A stretch of 64,000 bases of DNA from Paramyrothecium sp. XJ0827 (taxonomy: Eukaryota; Ascomycota; Sordariomycetes; Hypocreales; Stachybotryaceae): the NCBI GenBank assembly GCA_020881915.1, contig JAJFPB010000005.1:930001-994000 (forward strand), read 5' to 3'. How positions within the stretch are numbered: position 1 is the stretch's first letter; each line of letters opens with the position of its first letter. Shown in pieces: positions 10,173 through 20,219 of this stretch. The notes beneath the pieces are model-generated. The model was given only the letters and a program-made list of their open reading frames with translations, did not search any database and was not told the DNA's origin. The translations under genes were made by a program, and so were the position numbers.

Positions 10173-11366
10173 GGACGGTGCAGTTTTTAACTCTGTTCTC
10201 ATCAGCAACAAGCGCGGCTTGGTACGCGCCGTGAAGGGCCGACCTGATATTGCGAGGCCACCTAGTGCAAGGCTCTGAAAGGCCACCTTGCCGGCAGGTT
10301 TACTCTGGCGGCCGCTAATTCCTGCGTCTTGTGTGATCCCTGGGGCGGATTTGGCGATCTGACGACCGACATTGGAAACTCTTGAGAAGGGATTGAGGGT
10401 GGAAGGTCCGGACCAGATTCATGATACTTGTGGAGGACACATCAAGGACGGATACAGAACGTGGGAACTGACTGTTTACCTACGTAGATATAAATTCACA
10501 TCCTTGATCACGAAGTTTCCATCCGATCATGTGACGGCAAGCAAGTATTCCCATATTCATCCAACCTTGATCCTTCTGTGTGACGCAATTTCACCCAAGT
10601 CCGTTTAAATCAAGCAAGGACGTGCTCTGGAGGCGATACGAACAACCGTACTTGACACGCTCAGCTTCGGACCACAGTAGACTACTTCACCGGACGATCG
10701 GATGCGAGGTTTTGCTATAAGCAAGATTACCTGACACAGAAAGAGGCGAAGCCGATGTCTCCATAAACGGCTTACAGGCGCTTCTTGGCTGCATGAGCCA
10801 CTTGGGGTGGCGATCAAGTGGTGAGCAAACATACCAAGAGTGTAAAAAGTTGTGATTATGAAGAATAATGAAGAGCAATATTATAATTGGTTTTTTTAAT
10901 AATTTTTTTTAATAATTTTATTAAATTTTTTTTAAAGAAATTTAATAGTATTTTTTAAGATCTTTTAAAGTTTTATTTTAGGCGATTCTTAAAGATTTAT
11001 TTATAATGAAGGCTACCACGTATTATGTATTTATTAGTATACCCCTGGCTCTGTGAGTTGGGTCTTCTTTGCTAACCGCTTGGCGGTCTCCCTAAGGTAG
11101 GCCGCAGAGCAAGTTGTCAGCCTCATTCACCCAAACGTGGGCAAAATGCCTACAAGATCCTAGCACCTCCTTGCGAAGATAACCACTTCGGCGTGAGCTG
11201 GGGGTCACAGCCGCGGAAAAAAAAAAAAAAAAACTTCTCAAAAGCCTGGTTCAAGCTACTCTTCGTGCCCAGAATGACGGCGAGGCTGGCAGATGTCCGT
11301 CGGAACCCTGCTGTCGCGACATGGCTCGACAGTGGGTCAATAGGAGCGCACGACAAAGGCCTGTCT
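10173..11366. other. Gene-free stretch with AT-rich patch
   Basis: No gene is supported. The middle (about 10879-11040) is extremely AT-rich, built of T/A runs such as TTTTTTAATAATTTTTTTT, in sharp contrast to the GC-rich flanks. A 17-nt poly-A run lies near 11218. Confidence 0.6.
10879..11040. other. AT-rich islet, possible RIP-eroded repeat
   Basis: About 160 nt made almost entirely of A and T, including TTTTAAAG and AATTTAATAG motifs. In ascomycetes such islets are usual remnants of transposons mutated by repeat-induced C-to-T change. No terminal repeats or coding remains can be seen, so the identity of any element is unknown. Confidence 0.5.
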
Positions 11367-11374
11367 TATATATA
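11367..11374 (+). promoter_or_regulatory. TATA box of the terpene synthase gene
   Basis: TATATATA lies 50-57 nt upstream of the ATG at 11424, which is the expected distance for a short fungal leader. Confidence 0.5.
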
Positions 11375-11423
11375 GACTGACCCTTGAAATGAAGAGGACA
11401 AGCCGAACGACACTGAAATCAAT

Positions 11424-13219
11424 ATGAATCGCCCACAAGCCCCCCCGCGCGCAGTCATCTTCGACCTTGGCGATGTCCTTTTCGCGTGGTCCGCAAAGAC
11501 ATCGACATCTGTTCCCGCCAGACAATTGAGGGACATCCTCTCTACGCCTACTTGGCAAAGTTACGATCGTGGTGAGATAAGTCGAGATGACTGCTACAAA
11601 ATCAGTGCCGAAAAGTTTTCCCTTGCGGCACCCGATATCGCTGAAGCGTTTGCTCAAGCGCGTAGATCGCTGCATCCAAATCCCGATATTATTGCGTTCA
11701 TTCGCAAGCTCAAGCAAGACCCTGCGGTTAAAGTCTACATCATGTCTAACATTGGCAAAGAGGACTTTCAGAGTCTCGGGGAGAAGATGGACTGGGCCCT
11801 TTTCGATCGCGTCTTTACCTCAGCCGAAGCAGGCATGCGAAAGCCTGAGCTAGGCTTCTACTACTACGTCTTGTATCATATTGGTCTTGCTGGCAACCAG
11901 GTCGTGTTCGTTGACGACAAACAGGAAAATATCGAAGCAACCGAGACGTTGGGGATCCATGGCATCGTATTTGGCGACTCGATATTGCTCGAGCCACGCG
12001 AGATCTTTGACACGCCAGCCGCCAGGGGATGGAGGTGGCTATTCCACAACGCCTGGCGATGCGAATCAGTCACGGATAATGGGATCAGCTTTGCAGATAA
12101 CTTTGCCAAATTGCTAGTCCTGGACACTCTACCAGGATCGTGAGTTGCTATACTCATCAATACTTACGTCGGGCAATGCCTCGAGCCCTGTGACTGACTT
12201 GTGCGGTGTCAGGTCTCTCATCGATCTGAACTGGGGGTCTAGAAAGACATGGAACTTCTTCACGGGTAAGGCAAAGCTATTCTTAAGCCCCCCAACAATG
12301 CCAGCGGAAGTGATTAACAGCTTGTTCATCAAGACGAAGCGGTTCTCGTCCCTGGCGGGGGTTTCCCCGACGACCTTGACACGACGTCTTTGGCACTGAA
12401 AGTTCTCCCGCCTGCGGATCGCGACACCATTACATTGCTGCTCGACAAGATGGCCGAACTCGTCAACACTGACGGCACTTTTCAGGTGAGAGCGTCACAC
12501 CGAAAGGCTGACGGTCAGCCTGAGAAATGCATCTGATGGAGGAGATACAGACCTACTTTGACCCCGAGAGGCCCAGAGTCGACCCGATTGTCAGCGCGAA
12601 CATACTCGCCTGCTTTTACTCTTACAAGCGGGGCAATGAGTTTAAGAGCACCATCCAGCTCCTCCAGTCACTTCTCCTGAAGCGTTCGTACTTGGAAGGC
12701 ACGCGCTATTACGCTACCGCAGACTGCTGCCTGGGCTTCATCGCACGTCTGCTGCGATGCTCGAGTGACGCGCACCTACATACATCACTGGGCGCGCCTC
12801 TGAGATCCCGATTACAGGAACGGGTCGGGCAGGACGGCAGCGCGCTGGACTTGGCCATGTGGATCACGGCATGTGTACAGATGGAGGTGGCATGTGATGT
12901 GGACTGTGCTGCCTTGCTGAGGCTGCAGCAGGAGGACGGGAGCTGGGAGCAAGGCTGGATGTATCGGTACGGCTCGACGGGCGTGAAGGTGGGCAATCGC
13001 GCCGTCACGACAGCAATGGCTGTGGCAGCACTCTCGGCGGAGAGTGGCACCGGTGACGGGAGCAAGGCAGCTCCTCGTTGCGGCGCTGTGCCTCACGAAC
13101 CTGCATTAGCTGGAGCCGATGGCTGGGCATCAACCAGTGGTCATGCGACCAGTAAGATCACTGGCCATGTCGAAATTCCCAACCACGCTGTGGCCACCGG
13201 GGTGCCAGTGGCCATGTAG
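11424..13219 (+). CDS. HAD-fused class II terpene synthase (drimane type, AstC-like)
   Basis: Four exons: 11424-12139, 12213-12265, 12334-12485 and 12551-13219, giving about 529 residues. The N-terminal half is a haloacid-dehalogenase fold. It has the nucleophile Asp14 in VIFDLGD, Ser108 in YIMSN, Lys140 in RKPEL and the Asp pair 164-165 in VFVDDKQEN. The C-terminal half is a terpene cyclase beta domain, with the protonating motif DLDTT at residues 270-274 and a late GSWEQGWMYRYGSTGVK block. This architecture defines the HAD-like terpene synthases such as Aspergillus AstC, which cyclise farnesyl diphosphate to drimanyl diphosphate; some relatives also dephosphorylate it. Position Asp14+2 is Gly, not the usual phosphatase Asp, so own phosphatase activity is doubtful. 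The last 50 residues look un-conserved, so a terminal intron may have been missed. An SDR gene follows. Confidence 0.85.
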
Positions 13220-13954
13220 CAGTCCCCGTGCTCGTGGGCGATGAGGCTTCGAGGGTGCTGGCGAGCATCGAAGATTCTGCCTCCAATTCTCACTAGTGGC
13301 CTCTTGGCTTGGGATGGGCCTTCATTTTGAGTGTGTAGAGCTTCGAAATGAACGCAAGTAGCCAAATACAAGCTCCCGGAGCATCTACCATTTTTCGAGT
13401 GTTACCTGGCGATGCGACTTGACCATAGTCCAGTTACAACGGGACCACGGATCTACAATTGCCGACCATCCTATCAGCAGGGTCGAGTAGACCTCATCGT
13501 TCTAGAGAGCCGCGGCTTCGAATCGTCAAGAGAGCGCCAGATGCGGATGACCGAGGAGGCTTGAGACGGCTCATGCGGAGGTTGTAGGTGACGTCGGCAC
13601 ACCAAGCCACAAATCAACCAGGAAGAAAGTCAATGGTCATAAGGCACACTTCGTTACTTGCCCCAATGGCTGCACCATCGGGTTAACGAAGGGAGGGTCC
13701 AAAAGTGTTTTGCGTTTAGACCAACGATTTACGTTTGGCTAGCGATTGCAATATGCTCGGCACGCTCGGGTTAGAGGAATACTCTCCTGTTTGTCTTCGA
13801 ATTTCAGGATGTTGCGGCTTCTTCTTCATCAGATTTCGGTGGCAGGATAACTTGTGCAAGTTTCCATCCCTGAGCTGTGCCCTCTTATACAAGGCCTGGA
13901 CCCTTGATCTCACCCAAAGTAGACCGCAAGAGTTGGCCGGGGGCTCTATACAAA
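13220..13954. other. Intergenic region between terpene synthase and SDR
   Basis: No gene is supported in these 735 nt. The last part should contain the promoter of the SDR gene. Confidence 0.55.
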
Positions 13955-15128
13955 ATGGGCAATATTCTAAGCCAGTTCTACTTCATTCCGGCCCCATCCC
14001 TGACGGAGAAGAACTGCCCGGATCAAAAAGGCCGAGTAAGTGGCCAGCTCCTTGCATTCATCAATGAGGCTCCCCGTTTGCACGGCTCACGTTCCTGCTT
14101 CTACAGGTTTTTCTAGTCACCGGTGGCTACGCCGGGGTCGGTTTCGAGCTGTGCAAAATCCTGTATGCTCGCAACGCGACTGTATGGGTCGCAGGCCGCT
14201 CCGAGTCCAAGGCCAAGAAAGCTATAGCGGCCATCCAGGCGGGCTCTCCCCGAAGCAATGGAACTGTTCACTTTCTGCAGCTGGACTTGTCCGACCTCTC
14301 CACCATCAAGCCAGCAGCTGAGTCTTTCATTGCTCAGTCAGAGCGCCTCGACGTTCTCGTCAACAATGCTGGTGTTCGTCCTGCCCATTTCCTCCCCGCC
14401 CTTCTTGAGCGGACCTCCTGACAATTCTAGGTTATGTACCCTCCTAAAGGAAGCCTTGATGCACACGGCAATGACCTGCAAGTAGGCACAAATTGCCTAG
14501 GTCCGTATCTTCTCTACAAGCTCCTCCAACCTCTTCTCAAGGAGACGGCTGCCTCTGCCCCAACAGCGAGTGTTCGAGTAGCCTGGGCCGCCTCTTTAGC
14601 TGTACACTTGGCAGCACCTAAGCCGGATGGAATCATATTGGAGGAAGACGGCCGACCTACAGATCAAGGAGTAGGGGCCAACTATGCGCAGACTAAAGTT
14701 GGCAACGTATTTTTCGCACGAGAATGCGCCAAATCGACGCCCCAGACGGGAGTCGTGCATGTAGCCTTTAATCCGGGCAATCTGCGGACAGAGTTGCAGC
14801 GACACTGGACGGGCGTAGGCCACTGGATAACTGTAAGATGCCCTGAGAAGCTTGGATGCATTCCCACTCGCTGACTGCCGTCTACTCGCAAATCTAGGAC
14901 AAGTTCATCTTGTATGACACTATCTATGGGGCTTATACGGAACTCTTCGCAGTACTTACGCCCGAACTCACGCCAGATAAGTCTGGGGCTTATGTGTACC
15001 CTTGGGGTAGATTTGGCGACCTCCCCGCAGGCATTGAGGACTCTTTAAGAACAGAGGCCGAGGGCGGTAATGGCGTCGGGTCAAGATTCGTGAGATGGTG
15101 CGAGGAACAGATCAGAGAATATCTGTAG
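13955..15128 (+). CDS. Short-chain dehydrogenase/reductase
   Basis: Four exons: 13955-14035, 14107-14373, 14431-14832 and 14898-15128, all phase 0, giving 326 residues. The second exon opens with the Rossmann motif TGGYAGVG (residues 32-39). NNAG closes exon 2, and the catalytic Tyr201 and Lys205 lie in YAQTK. The probable catalytic Ser is in WAASLAVH. Overall similarity is to the retinol-dehydrogenase/WW-oxidoreductase-like SDRs common in fungal secondary metabolism, which oxidise or reduce alcohol/ketone pairs with NAD(P). Same strand as the terpene synthase about 740 nt upstream, so oxidation of a terpene alcohol is a reasonable but unproven role. The second donor (GTTCGT) is non-canonical, but the frame demands it. 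Confidence 0.85.
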
Positions 15129-15326
15129 AGCAAGAGACAGACTCTGAGTTGGCGAATGTTTTCTGTAGCAATCGTCATGAGATGCAAAATCTCACTACTT
15201 CTGTCTCGGCTACTAGGGTTCAAGAACGGGCCAACCCCAGACCCGCTGCTATCATCGCATTTCTGCTGAGATCGACGAGTAATCTGATGCCTCGTTGTAC
15301 CTAGGCCCAACAGCGGAGGAAGCGTA

Positions 15327-15911
15327 TCAAGTTTGTTCACGCAGAAACGTCACCGGTTCCGGGTGAGTATCATCGTACTTCCAACGCAACCGCTCAATAA
15401 CTCCATCCTCACCGTCGCTGCAAAGGGGCGCGAAGTCAATTGTATAAGAGCTCAGTGGGCGCGTTTGGAATCGGCCTTGACGGGCGGTCTCCTTGTGCGT
15501 TGAACTCCATACAAAGACGTCGTGGTGATAGTGTCGCAACTTGTACGTCTCCTTGTTCATACTCTGGAATGCCATGAACAGCTCCCCCTGTAAAGTGATA
15601 TTGATGTGAAATGTCTTGACTCCGTTCCAGTATTTCCCGACATAAGCGGCCAAGTCTCTCGGCTTCGTCCCGTGCTCGCGCCTGGCCTCAAGCTGCGCAT
15701 TGAGTTTTGCCGCAAGGCTTGCCCCCGTGACAGCTGCCTCTTTTGCGAGTGACACGAAATCCACTTGGCTTTCTTTGAATCCAAAGAGAGCTTCTATGAC
15801 GAGTTGAGCAACCCAGTCGCACGCATCGCACAGAGCCGTCGAATTCTGGAGGGCAAACACGGCCGTTTCGGTCTCTGGAAGAATGTAGACAGCCGATGTG
15901 AATCCTTGCAA
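15327..15911 (-). pseudogene. C-terminal fragment of a beta-lactamase/transpeptidase-like protein
   Basis: About 194 residues remain. They start at GFTSAVYILPETETAVFALQ and run through the C-terminal lipocalin-like tail to a normal stop. This start corresponds to the end of the serine-hydrolase domain of fungal beta-lactamase-like proteins (LovD/AmpC fold). The active-site SxxK and YxN parts, which should lie upstream at higher coordinates, are missing. An in-frame TAG preceded by a plausible acceptor lies just upstream of the first codon, and within 150 nt the sequence turns into the first 5S rRNA gene. The gene therefore looks cut off by rearrangement. An intact copy could have belonged to the adjacent terpene genes; that is speculation. 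Confidence 0.7.
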
Positions 15912-16060
15912 GCTTGTCTATTCCGTATTGTACGCTTGTGCCGTTTCAAGTATTATCTTGATGTTGACAGGCTGACCAAAACTCGACCCAAAACCTTCAG
16001 CTACAACGTCGCGATCCAGGTATTCTGCCCTTGTAGAATGCAATAGAGTCGCATCCCAAC

Positions 16061-16179
16061 ACATACGACCATAGCCGCAAGAGAACATGGGATCCCGTCC
16101 GCTCTCCCTTAATTAAACTTGTGAGCGGCAGATTAGTAGTTGGGTCGGTGACGACCAGCGAACACCGGCTGTTGTATGT
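16061..16179 (+). rRNA. 5S ribosomal RNA, copy 1
   Basis: 119 nt starting ACATACGACCATA and ending TGTTGTATGT, so that the two ends pair as 5S helix I. The internal segments GGGATCCCGTCCGCTCTCCC and TAGTAGTTGGGTCGGTGACG carry the conserved helix III loop and the RNA polymerase III C box. A T5 terminator follows immediately. Helix II pairs CGCAAG with CTTGTG (one G-U). Dispersed 5S genes like this are normal in filamentous ascomycetes. Confidence 0.9.
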
Positions 16180-16257
16180 TTTTGCTCCTGTTTTAATTTT
16201 TGCGTGTGGAATTGTAGCGAGTCGCCTGTATAGATCGATTCATGAGCCACCATCACC

Positions 16258-16376
16258 ACATACGACCATACCTACAAGAATACACGGGATCCCGTCCGCT
16301 CTCCCCTAGTTAAACTTGTAAGGGGCAGATTAGTAGTTGGGTCGGTGACGACCAGCGAATACCGGCTGTTGTATGT
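16258..16376 (+). rRNA. 5S ribosomal RNA, copy 2
   Basis: Second 119-nt 5S gene in the same orientation, 78 nt after copy 1. It has the same helix I ends, GGGATCCCGTCCGCTCTCCC core and C-box region. It differs from copy 1 at about a dozen positions. In helix II, TACAAG here pairs perfectly with CTTGTA, replacing CGCAAG/CTTGTG of copy 1, which is a compensatory change. A long T run follows as terminator. Confidence 0.9.
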
Positions 16377-16619
16377 TTTTTGTTTTTTGCTGTTTGTGAT
16401 TCCTTGTTGTCCCATCGTCGTCCGAACCTGTCGCACATTGGAACCCACGTCTCATGAGAATTGCATCTGATTAATTCAATGGTCTGTCACTAGGTCTTTT
16501 GGAATCTGATTCACTGCATGAGCACGAGGTTTTACCATTATATCCACGCTAGCTCTTGAAGTAAAGCGTTTGCATGATACTCAGCAGCAGACGCTCTCAA
16601 GCTCTTCATTTTACTCACA

Positions 16620-17534
16620 TCAGGGTTTGATATCCATCGTCTCGAGATATGCTTTCACATCTGTCATTGGCAAACCCCTCTCATGATTGACGGTCATTTC
16701 CTTATCCCACGACACGCCTTTGCCCTGCGCAAATGTGTCGCGATACTTGACCATGGTGTTGGGATCTTCCTCCATCTGCTTTTTTAGCACCGGGAGGTCC
16801 CAGAGCTCCCGCTGGAATTTCTTCTGTAGTCGCGCCTCGACCAGGTCCGCTACCTCGGCGTAGGAAACGGTGTCACCGGCTGTGTAAACGACCTGACTCT
16901 TGATACCCTGCGGATCGAGCACGACATCTGCCGTTACCCGTCCAATGTCCTCGGGCGTAGTCAGAGTGATGCGGTTCTCCCAGCTACCCAAGGCGCGCAC
17001 CGTCTGCGCCGCTAAATCGACAACGCCAAACGCTGGTACAAACAAGAAGCTCATGAATAGCCCAGTCGATACGATTGTCCAGTCCACGTCGTGTTGTCCG
17101 CGCAGAAGAGTGCGGACTTTGAGCTGCTCGTCAAATAGGTCCTGCGAGCTGCCCTGCCCAATCACATCGTAGTCCATGCCAAACTGCCACGGGAAATACC
17201 GCCCAACCTTGGCCTCGATTGCCGCTTCCGCGAGCTTTGTTTGCGTCCCCGGGGGGAGTCCCATGCCGTTGCACGACACGACGACGTCGTATTTCCGGAA
17301 GATGCTGGCGAGATCCGACACGGAAGCATCGACCACATCTGTGGCTTCAAAGTCCACACCGAGCGCACGAAGATGCTGCACTGCCTTTTTCTTATCAGGC
17401 GCGGCCGAGTCCAGCGTCGCCTGCCGTACAAGAACAGACAGTTTTGTCTCCTGGCTTTTCGGGTGCTTTGCGAGTGCTTCGAGTACGGCAAGCCCGAGTT
17501 CGCCAGCTCCTAGGACGAGAACTTTTAGTGCCAT
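16620..17534 (-). CDS. NmrA-like / isoflavone-reductase-like NAD(P)-binding protein
   Basis: 304 residues, single exon. The ATG giving MALKVLVLGAG is chosen because the dinucleotide-binding motif GAGELG (residues 9-14) then sits at the usual distance from the N-terminus. Further features are VDFEATDVVDASVSDL, VVVSCNGMG and FPWQFGMDYD, typical of the isoflavone reductase/NmrA (PCBER) family of atypical SDRs. Such proteins are either NADPH-dependent reductases of small aromatic or specialised metabolites, or redox-sensing regulators. No catalytic Tyr-x3-Lys pair is needed in this family. Its substrate cannot be told from the sequence, and no neighbour clearly shares a pathway. Confidence 0.85.
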   Translation of the reverse strand: MALKVLVLGAGELGLAVLEALAKHPKSQETKLSVLVRQATLDSAAPDKKKAVQHLRALGVDFEATDVVDASVSDLASIFRKYDVVVSCNGMGLPPGTQTKLAEAAIEAKVGRYFPWQFGMDYDVIGQGSSQDLFDEQLKVRTLLRGQHDVDWTIVSTGLFMSFLFVPAFGVVDLAAQTVRALGSWENRITLTTPEDIGRVTADVVLDPQGIKSQVVYTAGDTVSYAEVADLVEARLQKKFQRELWDLPVLKKQMEEDPNTMVKYRDTFAQGKGVSWDKEMTVNHERGLPMTDVKAYLETMDIKP

Positions 17535-17864
17535 ACTGAACGTAAATAATTCAGCACTCGAAGGTAAGTTGGAGCAAGAGATTCGCCGAACACCAATGTA
17601 CACAGACACGCTTTAACTGAACATGACCCCAGCGGACTTAAGCCCAGCACCGAACCACTGGCGTTGATGATTGCTAAGCATGCATGTCCATCGTCCCGGA
17701 TATCGCTGACCATCGACGTAATGGTGGGGCACTTTGACATCTGACCAATCTATTCCTTCTGGATTCGTTAACGAAGGATTTGAGCCCCGTCAAAGCTGGT
17801 TCTATTATTATGAATAAATCGGTTAAATGATATTAAAATACGTCGTGTTAGCAACCAAGTAAGA

Positions 17865-17894
17865 GGTGGTGGCGGCGGCGGCGGCGGCGGCGGT
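17865..17894 (+). repeat. (GGC)n microsatellite
   Basis: About nine GGC units preceded by GGTGGT. No open frame around it looks coding. Confidence 0.9.
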
Positions 17895-18474
17895 ATCAAC
17901 GTGAGGATGATGTCCCGAGGAACCGATGCTTCTTCATACTGACAATCCTAATAGTGCGCTGCCAAGTATGGCCAATGTGGTGGCTCTGGCTGGACTGGTG
18001 CGACCTGCTGCCAGTCTGCTAGCCAGTGGTACTCTCAGTGCCTGTAAGCGGACGGTAACAATAGCCTCTGGTCCGATCACTTGAGCCCCTACCATGAATC
18101 AAGGTTCCTTATTCCGACAGCCGAACGGACAGTCCGGACAGCCCCCCCCCAAGACTACCAAGGCAAGGAACAAGGCTTCATTTAGTTGTACATATTGGAT
18201 CCGTAAATAAGGAGGGCAAGCCCTCCAAAAAGAACATATTCCTACCCAATCAGTCTCCTTAGCCTCGTAGACGCGGCCGACCGGCACAAGCGGGGCCCGC
18301 TCCGGAGCTCAACCACTGGCCGCCCTGCATCTAACCTCAAGCCATCGGCAGGACCATTTTCCCTGCTGATCTTCTGGACGTTTGAGTCCTTTTCCTGTTT
18401 ATGGAATGGGTCGGAAACGTCCCCTTTTTGTCTTTCTGTATCCATCTTTTGCTGAAATAATCCCGTCATCGCCA

Positions 18475-18555
18475 TGACATCGCAATGAGTAAATCCATGA
18501 TCCGCTGACATCGCGCTGGGTAAATCCATGATCCGCCATGACATCGCGCTGCGTC
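18475..18555 (+). repeat. 31-nt tandem repeat, 2.5 copies
   Basis: Units start TGACATCGC at 18475, 18506 and 18539. The first two contain GGGTAAATCCATGATCCGC or a one- to three-base variant of it; the third is truncated after CGCTGCGTC. It lies about 190-270 nt upstream of the mannose-6-phosphate isomerase start, so it could affect that promoter. Confidence 0.85.
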
Positions 18556-18742
18556 TTGACTGACGTCAACGACAGCCGGAAGGCTTCATGACGGGCAACA
18601 TCCGTCACCACCAGCGCAGATAAATGCACGATATTTAGATGACTGTCGCGCTCCGGAATAAAACTCTACACAATGCAAAGCTTTCGTATCTGCATCCGAA
18701 CTTAGTCATTAGCAATATTGTCAGGAAGGGAAGGGGGAAAAA

Positions 18743-20014
18743 ATGTCAACCCCTCTGCAACCGTTTTACCAGCTCCGCTGCAGCTGCAACTCCTATCCAT
18801 GGGGCAAGCAGGGCTCGCAGTCACTTGCCGCCCGCCTCTGCGCGAAAACGCCAGGATGGGCCGACCAGGACACCAAGTCGGATTTTTCCATTGATGAGTC
18901 CAAGCCCTACGCGGAGATGTGGATGGGCACATATCCCGTCCTGCCGTCCTACATTGCCTCTAGCGGCGAGGACCTGCAAGATGTGCTCGACCGCTATCCT
19001 AATGAGCTGCTAGGTGCGGGCGTGGTGAAGAAGTTTGGACATACAAAGCTACCGTTCCTGCCTAAGGTGCTATCTATTTCCAAGGCGCTGCCGCTGCAGC
19101 TCCACCCAAACAAGGAGTTTTCGAAGAAGAAGCACGAGGAGGATCCCAATTCGTTTCAAGACCCGAACCATAAGCCGGAGATTGCGCTCGCATTGTCCGA
19201 GTTTGAGGCCTTCTGCGGGTTCAAGCCGCTCCACACGATTGTCCCTCTCCTCCAGCTCGACCCGTTCAAGAAGTTCCTGGTCGTCGGGAACGCCAGCAAT
19301 CTAAAGTTCACAGACGAAGATCTCCGCGCGGTTGTGCAGAAAATCCTCGAGTCGCCAGATAACGATCTCAAGCAAGCTTACAAGGACCTCATCGCCCTGC
19401 CGGCATCGACCTTTACCGGCGCAAACGCCCACATCCCCAAGCTTGCGCCGCGCCTGGCGGAGCAGTACGATGAAGCGGACCCGGGCGTGCTCGCCGCCCT
19501 GCTAACCATGAACTACCTTATCCTCCAGCCCGGCGAGAGCATCTACATCCCCGCTGACGGTGTGCATGCGTACCTGTCCGGCGATATCATCGAGTGTATG
19601 GCCCGCTCAGATAACGTCCTCAATACCGGCTTCTGCCCCAAGGCAGAACGCAGCAGTGCTGCAGAGTTTTGCTCCGTACTAAAGCTCGCGCCCCACACAG
19701 TTGAGGAGTGCATGCTAAAAGCCAAGGGCTACGGGCGCAGCGAGAAAGGCAAGACGCATATGTACGCGCCGCCGCTGAGCGAGTTCAGGGTGACGGAGAC
19801 GAGACTGGGGCCGGGCGAGGAGGAGCTGCTGGGCAAAGGCGGTCCTTCCATTGTGCTTGCGACCAAGGGGAGTGCGATTGCGAACGTTGCGGACAAGACG
19901 TTTGAGCTTGGCGAGGGGCATGTTTATTTTGTCGCGCAGGGACATCGGATCGAGCTCAAGGCGAAGGACGATGGGCTGTTGTTGCACACGGCATATGTGG
20001 ATGAGACGGGGTAA
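18743..20014 (+). CDS. manA: Mannose-6-phosphate isomerase (type I)
   Basis: 423 residues, single exon, full family length. It interconverts fructose 6-phosphate and mannose 6-phosphate in the cytosol, feeding GDP-mannose for N- and O-glycosylation and cell-wall mannan. Zinc ligands of the type I family are visible: Gln119 and His121 in LQLHPNKE, Glu146 in HKPEIALAL and His275 in PADGVHAYLSGD. Nearby IIECMARSDN contains the conserved substrate-binding Arg288. The N-terminus NSYPWGKQGS and the EMWMGT block also match. The gene is preceded by a 31-nt tandem repeat. The symbol follows general usage for fungal orthologues (PMI40 in yeast). Confidence 0.95.
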   Translation: MSTPLQPFYQLRCSCNSYPWGKQGSQSLAARLCAKTPGWADQDTKSDFSIDESKPYAEMWMGTYPVLPSYIASSGEDLQDVLDRYPNELLGAGVVKKFGHTKLPFLPKVLSISKALPLQLHPNKEFSKKKHEEDPNSFQDPNHKPEIALALSEFEAFCGFKPLHTIVPLLQLDPFKKFLVVGNASNLKFTDEDLRAVVQKILESPDNDLKQAYKDLIALPASTFTGANAHIPKLAPRLAEQYDEADPGVLAALLTMNYLILQPGESIYIPADGVHAYLSGDIIECMARSDNVLNTGFCPKAERSSAAEFCSVLKLAPHTVEECMLKAKGYGRSEKGKTHMYAPPLSEFRVTETRLGPGEEELLGKGGPSIVLATKGSAIANVADKTFELGEGHVYFVAQGHRIELKAKDDGLLLHTAYVDETG

Positions 20015-20219
20015 AATTGATGACACGACGAGCAATGATGACAACAAGGCGTAAAATAGTATGCAGCACGTTGGTGAAGCAATTAAAAAGAGCATATTCA
20101 GTGCGGACTCGGCTGCTTCATGTCCCGCCCACGGCAAAAAAGGCAAGTCATATATGCCGATGTATTGCAAAAAACCATGTACAGATGAAATGAATATCAT
20201 CATCACCGCACTATAGACA

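Larger units (their letters stand above)
17535..18742. other. Gene-free stretch with two tandem repeats
   Basis: No gene is supported. It contains a (GGC)n tract near 17870 and a 31-nt tandem repeat near 18475, listed separately. The remainder serves as promoter for the flanking divergent genes. Confidence 0.6.
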
